Below, piece by piece: positions 1 to 13,089 of a stretch of DNA of 64,000 nt. Below the pieces are notes generated by a model. It saw only the letters and a program-made list of their open reading frames with translations. It was not told the DNA's origin and did not search any database. Origin of the DNA: Pseudomonas sp. HS6 (GTDB taxonomy: Bacteria > Pseudomonadota > Gammaproteobacteria > Pseudomonadales > Pseudomonadaceae); assembly GCF_023375815.1 (NCBI RefSeq), contig NZ_CP067412.1, forward strand, positions 4,650,001 to 4,714,000, written 5' to 3'. Both the position numbers and the translations under genes were made by a program. The number at the start of each line of letters is the position of its first letter. The first letter of the stretch is position 1.

Positions 1-177
1 GCGGTCACGGTCGGCGAACGATGGATTGCTCGGGTTGTGCTTGAGGTAGTCGCGCCAAAGTACTTCGGCGATATCTGCCATACCCATAGGGGCACCGGGA
101 TGGCCGCTGTTGGCTTTTTGCACGGCATCCATGCTGAGGGCACGAATGGCGTTGGCACGCTCACGACGGCTAGGCAT
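1..177 (-). CDS. tktA: Transketolase, N-terminal fragment (cut by window edge)
   Basis: The 59 visible codons read [14 protein letters not shown], then a segment with [18 protein letters not shown], then [11 protein letters not shown]. This is the conserved thiamine-diphosphate-binding N-terminus of transketolase, which moves two-carbon ketol units in the non-oxidative pentose phosphate pathway. The start is supported by AGGAG seven bases upstream of the ATG. The rest of the gene lies left of the window. It is divergent from the ArsR-methyltransferase/metK operon, as is common in Pseudomonas. Confidence 0.95.
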   Translation of the reverse strand, partial: MPSRRERANAIRALSMDAVQKANSGHPGAPMGMADIAEVLWRDYLKHNPSNPSFADRDR

Positions 178-384
178 CGCTGATCTCCTGGGGTTTGAAT
201 AGATTGAAACGGAAAAAAGGAGGGCATTTTCCCTCACCCGAGCGCCTCGGGGCAATGACAGATAGTCATCCGGAGGCGTTTTTCCCATGGATAACATCGG
301 TTTCGGCTGGTGAAACCTTTCCGCTGTTCGTTTGTAGAGTTAACCGGTCAGTGAGAAGTGCAATAAAAAGCGCCACCCATCGAG

Positions 385-408
385 CAATATCAAAACTTTT
401 TGATATTG
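385..408. promoter_or_regulatory. Perfect 24-bp palindrome, probable operator of the ArsR-type regulator
   Basis: Two perfect 11-base arms, CAATATCAAAA and TTTTGATATTG, flank a CT spacer. The site lies 41 bases before the ArsR-family gene, in the tktA-regulator divergent region. AT-rich palindromes of this size are typical ArsR/SmtB operators, and an ATATCAA...TTGATAT core resembles what I recall of SahR sites. Use as an operator is inferred from position and symmetry. The remainder of 178-449 shows no gene. Confidence 0.6.
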
Positions 409-449
409 ACCTTGCGGTGTTTTCCGGCCGTCTCTAGACTGCTGGCCCT

Positions 450-1445
450 ATGAACTTACGCGTGCCTTCCATTCGCCACGACGATTGCGACGAGCTGGCG
501 GCCCTCTGCAAGGCCGGCGGCGATCCGTTGCGGCTGAATGTATTGCGCGCCCTGGCCAACGATTCGTTCGGCGTACTGGAACTGGCGCAGATTTTCGATA
601 TCGGCCAATCCGGCATGAGCCATCACCTTAAAGTGTTGGCACAAGCTGATCTGGTAGCGACTCGCCGCGAAGGCAATGCGGTTTTCTATCGCCGCGCTCT
701 GCCCCACACCGAGCTGCTGGGCGGCAAGTTGCACGCGGCGTTGTTAGAAGAAGTCGACAATCTGGCGCTGCCGGCCGATGTAGAAACGCGGATCGCACAG
801 GTTCACGGGCAGCGCGCTGCCAACAGCCAGGATTTTTTCGCACGGGTCGCAGAGAAATTCCGCGCCCAGCAAGATTTGATTGCCGGCCTGCCGCAGTACC
901 GTGAAAGCGTGCTGGCCCTGCTCGACAAACTGAATTTCGATGGTGCAGCCTCGGCCATCGAAGTCGGCCCCGGCGATGGTGCTTTCCTGCCGGAACTGGC
1001 CCGTCGTTTCGGCACCGTAACCGCACTGGACAACAGCGCGGCGATGCTCGAACTGGCCCGCCAGGTATGTGAACGTGAAAAGCTGGCTAACGTCAGCCTG
1101 CAATTGGCCGATGCATTGAATGGCGTAAGTCTTCAGGCCGATTGCGTAGTGTTGAACATGGTGTTGCACCATTTCGCCGCGCCGGCCGAAGCGCTCAAGC
1201 ACATGGCCAGCCTGCTGCAACCGGGCGGTAGCCTGCTCGTGACAGAGTTATGTAGCCACAACCAGAGTTGGGCCAGGGAGGCCTGCGGTGATGTGTGGTT
1301 GGGGTTTGAACAGGACGATCTGGCCCGTTGGGCCACCGCTGCGGGACTCGTTCCCGGGGACAGCCTCTATGTAGGCTTACGTAATGGTTTCCAGATTCAG
1401 GTCCGCCATTTTCAGCGACCGACTGGCGACACTCACCATCGGTAA
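450..1445 (+). CDS. ArsR-family regulator fused to a SAM-dependent methyltransferase domain (SahR-like)
   Basis: A 331-residue protein with two domains. Residues ~25-90 form an ArsR winged helix (GDPLRLNVLRAL, then the recognition helix QSGMSHHLKVL and the wing RREGNAVFYRR). Residues ~165-300 form a class I methyltransferase fold with the SAM-binding loop EVGPGDGAFLPEL and the acidic DNSAAML turn. It lies 18 bp before metK and is probably co-transcribed with it. A regulator that binds SAM or SAH and controls metK would fit the SahR group of ArsR regulators; that identity is inferred. The methyltransferase domain may act as the ligand sensor rather than an enzyme. A perfect palindrome lies just upstream. 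Confidence 0.8.
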   Translation: MNLRVPSIRHDDCDELAALCKAGGDPLRLNVLRALANDSFGVLELAQIFDIGQSGMSHHLKVLAQADLVATRREGNAVFYRRALPHTELLGGKLHAALLEEVDNLALPADVETRIAQVHGQRAANSQDFFARVAEKFRAQQDLIAGLPQYRESVLALLDKLNFDGAASAIEVGPGDGAFLPELARRFGTVTALDNSAAMLELARQVCEREKLANVSLQLADALNGVSLQADCVVLNMVLHHFAAPAEALKHMASLLQPGGSLLVTELCSHNQSWAREACGDVWLGFEQDDLARWATAAGLVPGDSLYVGLRNGFQIQVRHFQRPTGDTHHR

Positions 1446-1463
1446 ATTCAGGAAAACATCGAG

Positions 1464-2654
<1,191 letters not shown>

Positions 2655-2675
2655 GACTTCCCTGGCGGTACAAGA

Positions 2676-2709
2676 AGCCCCGCACGGTTCGCACCGTGCG
2701 GGGCTTTTT
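2676..2709 (+). terminator. Rho-independent terminator after metK
   Basis: A 13-bp GC-rich perfect stem (AGCCCCGCACGGT / ACCGTGCGGGGCT) with a TCGC loop is followed by a T run. It closes the regulator-metK operon. Confidence 0.9.
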
Positions 2710-2786
2710 CATGGCCGCGAAACAACCGGTAAAACAGCCGCCCGGCCCGCTTGAAAATCCCGGCTAGCCTTCAGGTATCTCTCTGA

Positions 2787-4481
<1,695 letters not shown>

Positions 4482-4577
4482 ACATGCATCCCGGTACGCC
4501 GGGAACCCAACGGTCGCCGAGGCGCTCCAACAGCGCAGTGCTTTTCCGACCCGATTGCCTTTGCACATGGAGCTTTT

Positions 4578-4973
4578 ATGAAATTTTTCGCACCGCTCGC
4601 CCTGCTGACTCTTTGCGGCGTAATGGCCGCTCCCGTGATGGCTGGTGAAGATGCCCCGGGGCTGACCGGTTGTGCCGCCAAGAAGCAAGGCATCATCAAT
4701 CAGATCGAACAGGCCAAATCCCGCGGCAACATCGACCAGCAAACCGGCCTCGAAACCGCCCTGCGCGAAGTCACCGAACACTGCACTGACGCCGGCCTGA
4801 AAAAGGAACGCGAAAACAAGGTACTCGACGCCAAGCACGAAGTGAGCAAGCGCCAGGCCGACCTCGACAAGGCCATGAAGAAAGGCGATCCGGAGAAGAT
4901 CGACAAGCGCAAGAACAAGCTCGCCGAGTCGCGCAAGGAATTGCAGGACGCACTGGACGAACTCGACAAGTAA
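4578..4973 (+). CDS. DUF1090 family periplasmic protein
   Basis: A 131-residue protein with a signal peptide (MKFFAPLALLTLCGVMAAPVMA), then TGCAAKKQGI and a highly charged helical part rich in K, E and D (residues ~60-131) that is probably a coiled coil. This matches the DUF1090 family (YqjC of E. coli), exported proteins of unknown role. It follows ligB by about 95 bp and is closed by a bidirectional hairpin. Confidence 0.85.
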   Translation: MKFFAPLALLTLCGVMAAPVMAGEDAPGLTGCAAKKQGIINQIEQAKSRGNIDQQTGLETALREVTEHCTDAGLKKERENKVLDAKHEVSKRQADLDKAMKKGDPEKIDKRKNKLAESRKELQDALDELDK

Positions 4974-4977
4974 GAGA

Positions 4978-5010
4978 CAAGGGCTCACAGCCAAAGGCCG
5001 TGAGCCCTTG
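4978..5010. terminator. Bidirectional hairpin between convergent genes
   Basis: Perfect arms CAAGGGCTCAC and GTGAGCCCTTG flank an 11-base loop, between the DUF1090 gene and the convergent cytochrome gene. It could terminate transcription from both sides. Confidence 0.7.
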
Positions 5011-5014
5011 AACA

Positions 5015-5464
5015 TCAATGATCCCGAAACTCTTTATGGCAGGCACTGCAGGCATCTTCGACCTTCTGCACCGCCGGCCCCAGGTTGCTGGCCTTGTACG
5101 GTTGAACCTGGCTGGCGATCACCAGTTCACCGGTGGCCGCCTCAAGGGTGCGGGCCATTTCCTGGAAACGTGCCTGTCGCTGCCAGACATCGTCCTTGGC
5201 GCTGGTGTGATCTTCTTCGCGCACCGACGGGAAATGCTTCCACGGTTCATGGGACAGCGCATCGAGCTTGACCGCGCCTTCCGTGAATTTCGGCCCGTCG
5301 AAGGCAATGCGCCCGCGCAGCATGCCGCCCAGGTCTTCGCCGGTCTTGAGCATCTGCTTAAAGATCGCCTTGCGCTGACCCAGCGGGGAATTCGGATCGA
5401 CACCGCCGCAGGCGGACAAGGTCAGACAGGCCAGCAATACAACAGAAAGTCTTTTAAGAGTCAT
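5015..5464 (-). CDS. Cytochrome c'-type lipoprotein
   Basis: A 149-residue protein with a lipobox leader (VVLLACLTLSACGG) that would anchor it to a membrane after lipidation. A single C-terminal heme-binding CSACH at residues ~140-144 is followed by KEFRDH. A heme motif at the very C-terminus after a four-helix bundle is the cytochrome c' layout (cytochrome_C_2). It probably carries electrons or binds gases in the periplasm; the partner is unknown. Confidence 0.85.
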   Translation of the reverse strand: MTLKRLSVVLLACLTLSACGGVDPNSPLGQRKAIFKQMLKTGEDLGGMLRGRIAFDGPKFTEGAVKLDALSHEPWKHFPSVREEDHTSAKDDVWQRQARFQEMARTLEAATGELVIASQVQPYKASNLGPAVQKVEDACSACHKEFRDH

Positions 5465-5592
5465 GGTGGCTTCAGGTCACGGAATTCGGCGGCCAGTATC
5501 CTCGCGTCACCGCCAAACACCAATAGCCCTATTAATAATACGGGTTGCAGGCGCGCATGGAGCACGCCTGCAACCGGCACAGGAAATTCTCC

Positions 5593-6777
5593 ATGAACAG
5601 CCGTTTCAAGGCCTGGCGTCATCCACTCCTCGCAACCCTGCCGCTGCTGGCCATCCTCGCCGGCTGCACCGGAGGCGACAGTGCCAAGCCGAAAACCCAC
5701 GCACTGGCCACCTACTCCAGCGCCACCTGGGAAGCACTGCCTGCGGTTTCCGACAACGATCTGTTGGCCGGTTTCGGTTCATGGCGCAGTGCGTGCACCC
5801 GACTCAAGGCTGACCCGGTCTGGGGCGCTACCTGCGCAGCAGCGGCCAATGTGCCGCAAAACGCTGGCAACATCCGCAGCTTCCTCAAGCAGCACCTCGA
5901 CGTCTTCGGTCTGCGCGCCGAGCACGACAATCCCAACGGCCTGATCACCGGCTACTACGAACCGGTCTACCCCGGCAGCCTGACGCAAACCGCGACCGCC
6001 AACGTGCCGGTGTACGGCGTGCCCGAGGACATGATCATCGTGTCCCTGGACAGCATTTACCCTGAGCTGAAAGGCAAACGCCTGCGCGGTCGCCTCGAAG
6101 GTCGCGTGCTCAAACCTTATGACGACGCGGCGACCATCGAGACCAAAGGCGTCAAGGCACCGGTGGTGGCATGGCTGACCGATCCGATGAATCTGCAATT
6201 CCTGCAGATCCAGGGTTCGGGGCGGATTCAGACCGAAGACGGCCGGCAACTGCGCATCGCCTACGCCGACCAGAACGGTCACCCGTACCGGCCGATCGGC
6301 CGCTGGCTGGTGGAACAGGGCGAGCTGAAGAAAGAAGACGTGACCATGGGCGCGATCAGCAACTGGGCCAAGGCCAACCCGTCGCGCATTCCGGAATTGC
6401 TGGGTAGCAACCCGAGCTATGTGTTCTTCACCCGCAACCCGGACAGCAACGAAGGCCCGCGCGGCTCGTTGAATGTGCCGCTGACCGCCGGTTACAGCGC
6501 GGCGGTGGATCGCAAGGTGATCCCGCTGGGCAGCCTGTTGTGGCTATCGACCACCCGCCCTGACGGCACGGCGCTGGTACGCCCGGTGGCCGCGCAGGAC
6601 ACCGGCGGCGCGATTGCCGGCGAAGTTCGTGCGGACCTGTTCTGGGGCACCGGCGATGCCGCCGGGCAACTGGCCGGCGACATGAAGCAGCAAGGGCAGA
6701 TCTGGATGCTCTGGCCAAAAGGCGCGGCGTTGCCGCAAGTGCCCCAAGTCGCCGACACGGTGAAGGACAAACCTTAA
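5593..6777 (+). CDS. mltA: Membrane-bound lytic murein transglycosylase A
   Basis: A 394-residue lipoprotein (LLAILAGC lipobox) that cleaves peptidoglycan glycan strands. It contains the MltA signature GLITGYYEPVYPGS and the C-terminal 3D domain with AQDTGGAIAGEVRADLFWG, which holds the catalytic aspartate. The start at 5593 is chosen because AGGAAA lies 7 bases upstream and the signal peptide begins there; an in-frame ATG at 5545 lacks both. Confidence 0.96.
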   Translation: MNSRFKAWRHPLLATLPLLAILAGCTGGDSAKPKTHALATYSSATWEALPAVSDNDLLAGFGSWRSACTRLKADPVWGATCAAAANVPQNAGNIRSFLKQHLDVFGLRAEHDNPNGLITGYYEPVYPGSLTQTATANVPVYGVPEDMIIVSLDSIYPELKGKRLRGRLEGRVLKPYDDAATIETKGVKAPVVAWLTDPMNLQFLQIQGSGRIQTEDGRQLRIAYADQNGHPYRPIGRWLVEQGELKKEDVTMGAISNWAKANPSRIPELLGSNPSYVFFTRNPDSNEGPRGSLNVPLTAGYSAAVDRKVIPLGSLLWLSTTRPDGTALVRPVAAQDTGGAIAGEVRADLFWGTGDAAGQLAGDMKQQGQIWMLWPKGAALPQVPQVADTVKDKP

Positions 6778-6796
6778 GCGCCTCGGCGCTTGAGCT

Positions 6797-6916
6797 ATCG
6801 CCTTCGCGGGCAAGTCGAATCGTCGCACCGCCGCTCCCACAGGTATCAATAGCGAGCACAAATCCTGTGTGCACCAGAGAACCCTGTGGGAGCGGGCTTG
6901 CTCCGGGCGGCGATCC
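6797..6916. repeat. REP pair (inverted)
   Basis: A left half (CGCGGGCAAG...CCGCTCCCACAGG) and an inverted right half (CCTGTGGGAGCGGGCTTGCTCC) enclose about 40 bp. This is the paired arrangement of P. fluorescens-group REP elements. The left half is diverged. Confidence 0.75.
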
Positions 6917-6946
6917 GACGAAGAGGCCAGTAGCAGCGCTCAAGAA

Positions 6947-7330
6947 TCAGACAGACACAAAAAAGAACGAAGCGATCAGCCCCATCCCGACAAACCACAC
7001 CAGCGACCGCAGAATCGCCCAGTCCGCCAGATAGCAAATGATGTAGAGCAGACGACTGGTGATAAACAGCACCGCCAGCACATTCACTGTCACCAGTTCC
7101 GCCGTGCCCACCAGATGCGCGACGATTACCGCCGCCGCAAAGGCCGGCGTCACTTCAAAACTGTTCAGTTGCGCCGCATGGGCCCGTCGGGCCACACCGT
7201 TCAGGCTTTCGAGAAAATCCCGGGGATCGTGATTGTCGCTCAGCCGATAACCACCGACAGCCTTGGCCACGCCCGTGCACAGGTACGGCAGAAAAATCGC
7301 AATCAAAACGCACCACAGAGCCACCGTCAT
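6947..7330 (-). CDS. MAPEG family membrane protein
   Basis: A 127-residue protein with four hydrophobic spans. It shows the MAPEG-type features GVARRAHAAQLNSFE (the N, F and E of the family motif) and a C-terminal SRLLYIICYLADW segment. The MAPEG superfamily includes microsomal glutathione transferases and related small membrane proteins; the bacterial members of this size have no settled substrate. Convergent with mltA and followed on the same strand by the EamA gene upstream. Confidence 0.85.
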   Translation of the reverse strand: MTVALWCVLIAIFLPYLCTGVAKAVGGYRLSDNHDPRDFLESLNGVARRAHAAQLNSFEVTPAFAAAVIVAHLVGTAELVTVNVLAVLFITSRLLYIICYLADWAILRSLVWFVGMGLIASFFFVSV

Positions 7331-7368
7331 AACGCCGTCCTTCTTCAGTTTTTTAGAGTGTTGGCGGG

Positions 7369-8202
7369 TCAGAACTTCATCACCAGCATGCCGATCAGCA
7401 CCAGCCCACAGGCTAAGAGCCGTGGCCGGCCGAAAGGTTCTTTCAGGTAGCGCATGCCGAACAGCACCACCAGAATCACGCTGATTTCACGCAACGCCGC
7501 CGCTTCGGCAATCGACCCCAACTGCATCGCCCACAGCACCAGAGCGTAGCTGAACAACACGCAGAACCCGACCGCCAGCCCCAGCTTCCATTGTTCACGC
7601 CAGAACAGCATGAACGCCGGCCGCTTGGCCACCCACGCCAGCAACGGGAACGGCCAGGCGCTGAGCAGCGTGACCCAGACCAGGTAATCCAGCGGATGCG
7701 ACCAGCGCCGCAATGCCTGGCCATCGATGTAGGTGTAGCAGCCGATGCACAACCCGATCAGCGCCACCACCGGCAGCATCGACCATGGCAAGTGTTTCCC
7801 GCCGCCGCCCTGCCAGAGCAGACAGGCCATGCCCAGCGGAATCAACATGATCCCGAAGATCTGCTGCGTGGTCAGCACTTCTCCGGCGAAGATCAGGGTC
7901 AGCACCAGCACCACCAGCGGCGACAAACCGCGCATCAGCGGATAGACCAAGCCCAGGTCGCCGACCCGATAGGCCTGGATCAACAGATAGCGATAAAGCA
8001 GCTCGAACGCTGCCGACGCCAGAATCCACGGCCAGATTTCCTGCGGTGGCAGGCTGATGAAAGGAAATGCCAGCGCGACGAACAACAGCGCCACGGTGTC
8101 CATGCAGGCCACCACCAGCAGCCGCTCGGCGCTGAATTTGATCAGGGTATTCCACGCGGCATGCAACAGCGCCGCCACCAACACCAGAGCTGTCGCCAGC
8201 AC
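7369..8202 (-). CDS. EamA-type (DMT superfamily) transporter
   Basis: A 277-residue membrane protein with about ten hydrophobic helices arranged as two EamA repeats; the first begins ALVLVAALLHAAWNTLIKF. It ends with the LKEPFGRPRLLACGLVLIGML segment characteristic of the second repeat. The family exports or imports small metabolites; the substrate cannot be read from sequence. It precedes the MAPEG gene by 38 bp and may be co-transcribed with it. Confidence 0.9.
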   Translation of the reverse strand: MLATALVLVAALLHAAWNTLIKFSAERLLVVACMDTVALLFVALAFPFISLPPQEIWPWILASAAFELLYRYLLIQAYRVGDLGLVYPLMRGLSPLVVLVLTLIFAGEVLTTQQIFGIMLIPLGMACLLWQGGGGKHLPWSMLPVVALIGLCIGCYTYIDGQALRRWSHPLDYLVWVTLLSAWPFPLLAWVAKRPAFMLFWREQWKLGLAVGFCVLFSYALVLWAMQLGSIAEAAALREISVILVVLFGMRYLKEPFGRPRLLACGLVLIGMLVMKF

Positions 8203-8439
8203 GTGTCACTCCTTCATTCTTGTTTTTGAACCTGAGCCATTTAGTCAGGTCTTTGATTCGCGATGTGTCAGGCGCTGTTTATACGTCAAGCGCCCCCGTC
8301 GCAACCGGTTGCGCACAGACAAATCTCAAAAAATCCTGTCTGGGCCACACAATTGTGCCCCCACCCGGCATCTGCCCATCCAACCCTTGCGTCCACGAAC
8401 GGGCGCGCTGTCTTTTCACCCCCATCCAAAGGACCCCGG

Positions 8440-9705
8440 ATGCTTGAACTCGTCGCCGCTTTCATCTGCCTCACCACCCTCCTCACTTTCGTGAATTTCC
8501 GCTTCATCGGTTTGCCTCCGACCATCGGCGTGATGGTTACCGCACTGATGTTTTCCCTGTTGCTGCAAGGCCTGAGCCTGCTCGGCTATCCCGGTCTCGA
8601 AGAGCGCGTACAGCAACTGATCGGCCAGATCGACTTCGGCGATCTGTTGATGAACTGGATGCTGTCGTTCCTGCTGTTCGCCGGCGCCTTGCACGTCAAC
8701 CTGAATGACCTGCGCAGCTACCGATGGCCCATCGGCCTGCTGGCCACCTTCGGCGTATTGATCGCCACCGCCGTGATCGGCAGCCTCGCCTACTACATCT
8801 TCGCCCTGTTCGGCTGGCACGTGAGCTTCCTCTACTGCCTGTTGTTCGGCGCACTGATTTCCCCAACTGACCCGATCGCGGTACTCGGCGTGCTGCGTAC
8901 CGCCAATGCCTCGAAACCGCTGAAAACCACCATCGTCGGTGAATCGCTGTTCAACGACGGCACCGCCGTGGTGGTGTTCACGGTGTTGCTGGGTATCGCG
9001 CAACTGGGCGAAACCCCGACCGTTGGCGCCACCGCCATGCTGTTCGTTCACGAAGCTGTGGGCGGCGTGCTGTTCGGCGGGCTGATCGGTTATCTGGTGT
9101 ACCTGATGATCAAGAGCATCGAGCAGCACCAGATCGAAGTCATGCTGACCCTGGCGCTGGTAATCGGTGGTTCGGCGATGGCCACCGAGCTGCACGTCTC
9201 GGCGCCGATTGCGATGGTGGTCGCCGGCCTGATCATCGGTAACCTCGGTCGCAATCTGGCGATGAACGACATGACGCGCAAATACCTGGACGGTTTCTGG
9301 GAGTTGCTCGACGACATGCTCAACGCCCTGCTGTTCGCGCTGATCGGGATGGAGCTGTTGCTGCTGCCGTTCAACTGGCTGCACGTGGCGGCAGCAAGTC
9401 TGTTGGCGCTGGCGATTCTGCTGTCGCGGCTGCTCACCGTGGCCCCGGCCATTGTCCTGTTGCGCCGCTGGCGCACAGTGCCGCGCGGCACCATCCGGAT
9501 CCTGACCTGGGGTGGCTTGCGTGGCGGTGTTTCGGTGGCATTGGCCCTGGCCCTGCCGCTGGGCCCGGAGCGCGATCTGTTGCTTAGCATCACCTACATC
9601 GTGGTGCTGTCGTCGATCCTGTTGCAGGGCCTGACCATCGGCAAACTGGTCAAGCACGCGACTCGCGACGAGCCGGCCAACGTGGCCGAGCCCGCTCACC
9701 ACTGA
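8440..9705 (+). CDS. CPA1-type Na+/H+ (cation/proton) antiporter
   Basis: A 421-residue membrane protein with 12-13 helices. It carries the family motifs GALISPTDPIAVLGVL (the conserved ion-binding aspartate), GESLFNDGTAVVVF, and TWGGLRGGVSVALALALP near the C-terminus. The start at 8440 follows AAAGGA by 5 bases and opens directly into the first helix; longer in-frame extensions lack a ribosome site. Its stop codon touches the convergent stop of the next gene with no gap. Confidence 0.93.
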   Translation: MLELVAAFICLTTLLTFVNFRFIGLPPTIGVMVTALMFSLLLQGLSLLGYPGLEERVQQLIGQIDFGDLLMNWMLSFLLFAGALHVNLNDLRSYRWPIGLLATFGVLIATAVIGSLAYYIFALFGWHVSFLYCLLFGALISPTDPIAVLGVLRTANASKPLKTTIVGESLFNDGTAVVVFTVLLGIAQLGETPTVGATAMLFVHEAVGGVLFGGLIGYLVYLMIKSIEQHQIEVMLTLALVIGGSAMATELHVSAPIAMVVAGLIIGNLGRNLAMNDMTRKYLDGFWELLDDMLNALLFALIGMELLLLPFNWLHVAAASLLALAILLSRLLTVAPAIVLLRRWRTVPRGTIRILTWGGLRGGVSVALALALPLGPERDLLLSITYIVVLSSILLQGLTIGKLVKHATRDEPANVAEPAHH

Positions 9706-10611
9706 TCATTTCTTGATCTGCTGCGGATCGGGCTTTCCGGCCTGGTCCGCAGACTCTTTCGGCGCCTCCGCTTCTTTCGGCGCGCCGCTTTCGCTGCGGA
9801 TCTGCGCATGGCTGATCAGGGCGAAGATGAAACTGCCGCCGATGATATTCCCCGCCAATGTCGGCCCGGCAAACACTGCCCAGAAGTCACTCCACGGCAA
9901 CTCGCCGGCAAACACCAGATACGACACTTCCGCCGACCCGACCACGATGTGAGTGAAGTCGCCCAATGCCATGAGGTAGGTGATGAGGATGATGATCCAC
10001 ATCTTCGCGCTCTCCATGGACGGGATCATCCAGACCATGGTGGCGATCATCCAGCCGGAAACGATGCCTTTGGCGAACATCTGGCTCGCATGGTTTTCCA
10101 TGACCTTGCGGCCGATTTCGAGGAAGGCGGCGTCGGTCTTGCTGTCGAAGATCGGCAGTTCGAGCATCACGTACGCCACCAGAATCGTCCCGCACAGGTT
10201 GCCGAACAGTACGACGGTCCAGAGCCGGATCAGTCGACCGAAGTTGCGGATCGTCGGTTTGGTCATGACCGGCAGCACAGCGGTCAGGGTGTTTTCGGTG
10301 AACAACTGCTGGCGGGCGAGGATCACCGCGAGAAAACCTGCGCAGTAACCGAAACTGGCGATCACCTTGAATTCGTCACCCTCGGGCAACCGGGAATTGA
10401 GCAGGCCCATGCCCATCAGCGACAGGCCCATGGTCAGCCCCGCCGCCAGCGCCGACCACCACAGCGCGGCAATGCTGCGCTCCAGTTCCTGGTCGCCCTG
10501 GGTGCGGATGATTTCATGCAGGACCGCCGCGCGGGGCGGCTGGTTTTTCTCGACTTCGTGCTGTTCCTTGGCCGAGAGGTCGGGGGTCTTGCCGTCTGTT
10601 GGCGTGGTCAT
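9706..10611 (-). CDS. Formate/nitrite transporter family protein
   Basis: A 301-residue protein with a charged N-terminal stretch of ~50 residues, then six helices of the FNT fold (SALAAGLTMGLSLMGMGLL, FGNLCGTILVAYVMLELP, NIIGGSFIFALISHA). FNT channels carry small monovalent anions; this longer group (YfdC-like) has no firm substrate. A 45-base longer GTG/ATG option exists upstream, but the ATG at 10611 opens a more typical N-terminus. The C-terminal ~25 residues are rich in E, A and K. Confidence 0.88.
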   Translation of the reverse strand: MTTPTDGKTPDLSAKEQHEVEKNQPPRAAVLHEIIRTQGDQELERSIAALWWSALAAGLTMGLSLMGMGLLNSRLPEGDEFKVIASFGYCAGFLAVILARQQLFTENTLTAVLPVMTKPTIRNFGRLIRLWTVVLFGNLCGTILVAYVMLELPIFDSKTDAAFLEIGRKVMENHASQMFAKGIVSGWMIATMVWMIPSMESAKMWIIILITYLMALGDFTHIVVGSAEVSYLVFAGELPWSDFWAVFAGPTLAGNIIGGSFIFALISHAQIRSESGAPKEAEAPKESADQAGKPDPQQIKK

Positions 10612-10702
10612 GATGTGGGAACCGTGGGGGGGGCTTTTAGCTACGACCCGTGGCATTCCCAGCTGTTCACTGCCGACCTTAACTATGTGGCGACTATAAA
10701 TT

Positions 10703-10756
10703 CGCCATCGCGAGCAAGCTCGCTCCCACAGGTTCTGCGCAATCCTGTGGGAGCCC
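10703..10756. repeat. REP element with partial inverted partner
   Basis: CGCGAGCAAGCTCGCTCCCA is followed after about 12 bases by the inverted tail TCCTGTGGGAGC. A truncated pair of the GCGAGCAAGCTCGC family. Confidence 0.75.
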
Positions 10757-10764
10757 CGCCGATG

Positions 10765-11172
10765 TCACTTGGTAACGAGTTCATCTTCCTGGAACTGGTC
10801 TTTGACGTATTTGATTTCGGTCCGCCCGTGCGGTGCCGGCAAGCCGTCTTCACCGAGGTTGACGAAAACCATCTTCTCGACCGTCAGAATGCTCTTGCGG
10901 GTGATCTTGTTGCGCACTTCGCAGGTCAGGGTGATCGAGGTGCGGCCGAACTCGGTAGCGGTGATTCCCAGCTCGATGATGTCGCCCTGGCGCGAAGCGC
11001 TGACGAAGTTGATTTCGGAAATGTACTTGGTCACCACACGCTGGTTGCCCAGTTGAACGATGGCGTAGATCGCGGCTTCTTCGTCGATCCAGCGCAGCAG
11101 GCTACCGCCGAACAGGGTGCCGTTGGGGTTGAGGTCTTCGGGTTTTACCCACTTGCGGGTGTGGAAATTCAT
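10765..11172 (-). CDS. Acyl-CoA thioesterase (hotdog fold, YciA-like)
   Basis: A 135-residue single hotdog domain with the family elements NPNGTLFGGSLLRWIDEEA (the conserved aspartate of the active site) and NFVSASRQGDIIELG. It hydrolyses acyl-CoA; chain-length preference is unknown. The ATG at 11172 sits 5 bases after AGGAG; the GTG two codons earlier overlaps that ribosome site and is less likely. Stand-alone gene divergent from ahcY. Confidence 0.92.
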   Translation of the reverse strand: MNFHTRKWVKPEDLNPNGTLFGGSLLRWIDEEAAIYAIVQLGNQRVVTKYISEINFVSASRQGDIIELGITATEFGRTSITLTCEVRNKITRKSILTVEKMVFVNLGEDGLPAPHGRTEIKYVKDQFQEDELVTK

Positions 11173-11291
11173 CTTCACTCCTGAGCGTCTTGCCGAATGA
11201 TGGGGCCATCTTGGCAGACTGAGCGGTCATGCTCCATGAGGCTTCTACTATGGTCGCGATTGGCGATCTTCATTTGGCCGACAGAAACCCT

Positions 11292-11319
11292 TTGGAAGAT
11301 CAGTCTAGACGGCTATAAT
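11292..11319 (+). promoter_or_regulatory. Sigma-70-type promoter of ahcY
   Basis: TTGGAA (11292-11297), a 16-base spacer and a consensus TATAAT (11314-11319). Transcription would start near 11326, just ahead of the leader hairpin and the SAH riboswitch. Confidence 0.75.
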
Positions 11320-11331
11320 CGCCCCCGTTTC

Positions 11332-11361
11332 AAAACGGTAACGTTCACTTGATACCGTTTT
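11332..11361. repeat. Perfect inverted repeat in the ahcY leader
   Basis: Nine-base arms AAAACGGTA and TACCGTTTT are separated by 12 bases, between the promoter and the riboswitch. It could be an RNA hairpin insulating the aptamer or a protein-binding site; the sequence does not decide which. Confidence 0.5.
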
Positions 11362-11370
11362 CCCGCCACC

Positions 11371-12900
<1,530 letters not shown>

Positions 12901-13006
12901 GAGCAGCTGCGAGCTTCAAGCTTCAAGCGGCAGTCAAGGCCACAAGCCGAGCCTGCCGCGCGAAGCCCGAAAGCTCTGCCCCTATTTGTCAAAACAGTGT
13001 CAGGCC

Positions 13007-13065
13007 GCAAGCTTCAGGTACAAGAGACCAGCGCACCTCCGCTGCTCTTGCAGCTTGAAGCTTGC
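13007..13065. repeat. Imperfect stem-loop of the AGCTTGAAGCTTGCAGCTTG type
   Basis: GCAAGCTTCAGGTACAAGAG pairs with CTCTTGCAGCTTGAAGCTTGC across 25 bases. Related AGCTT/GAAGC tracts lie at 12908-12935 and near 43500-43550. It separates ahcY from metF and may attenuate read-through or stabilise mRNA. Confidence 0.6.
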
Positions 13066-13089
13066 AGCTTGTAGCTGGAGGTCCCCTCC

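Noticed and set aside
195..437. 80-codon open frame between tktA and the ArsR-methyltransferase gene
   Set aside because: No ribosome site and no family features, and it runs through the palindromic operator at 385-408.
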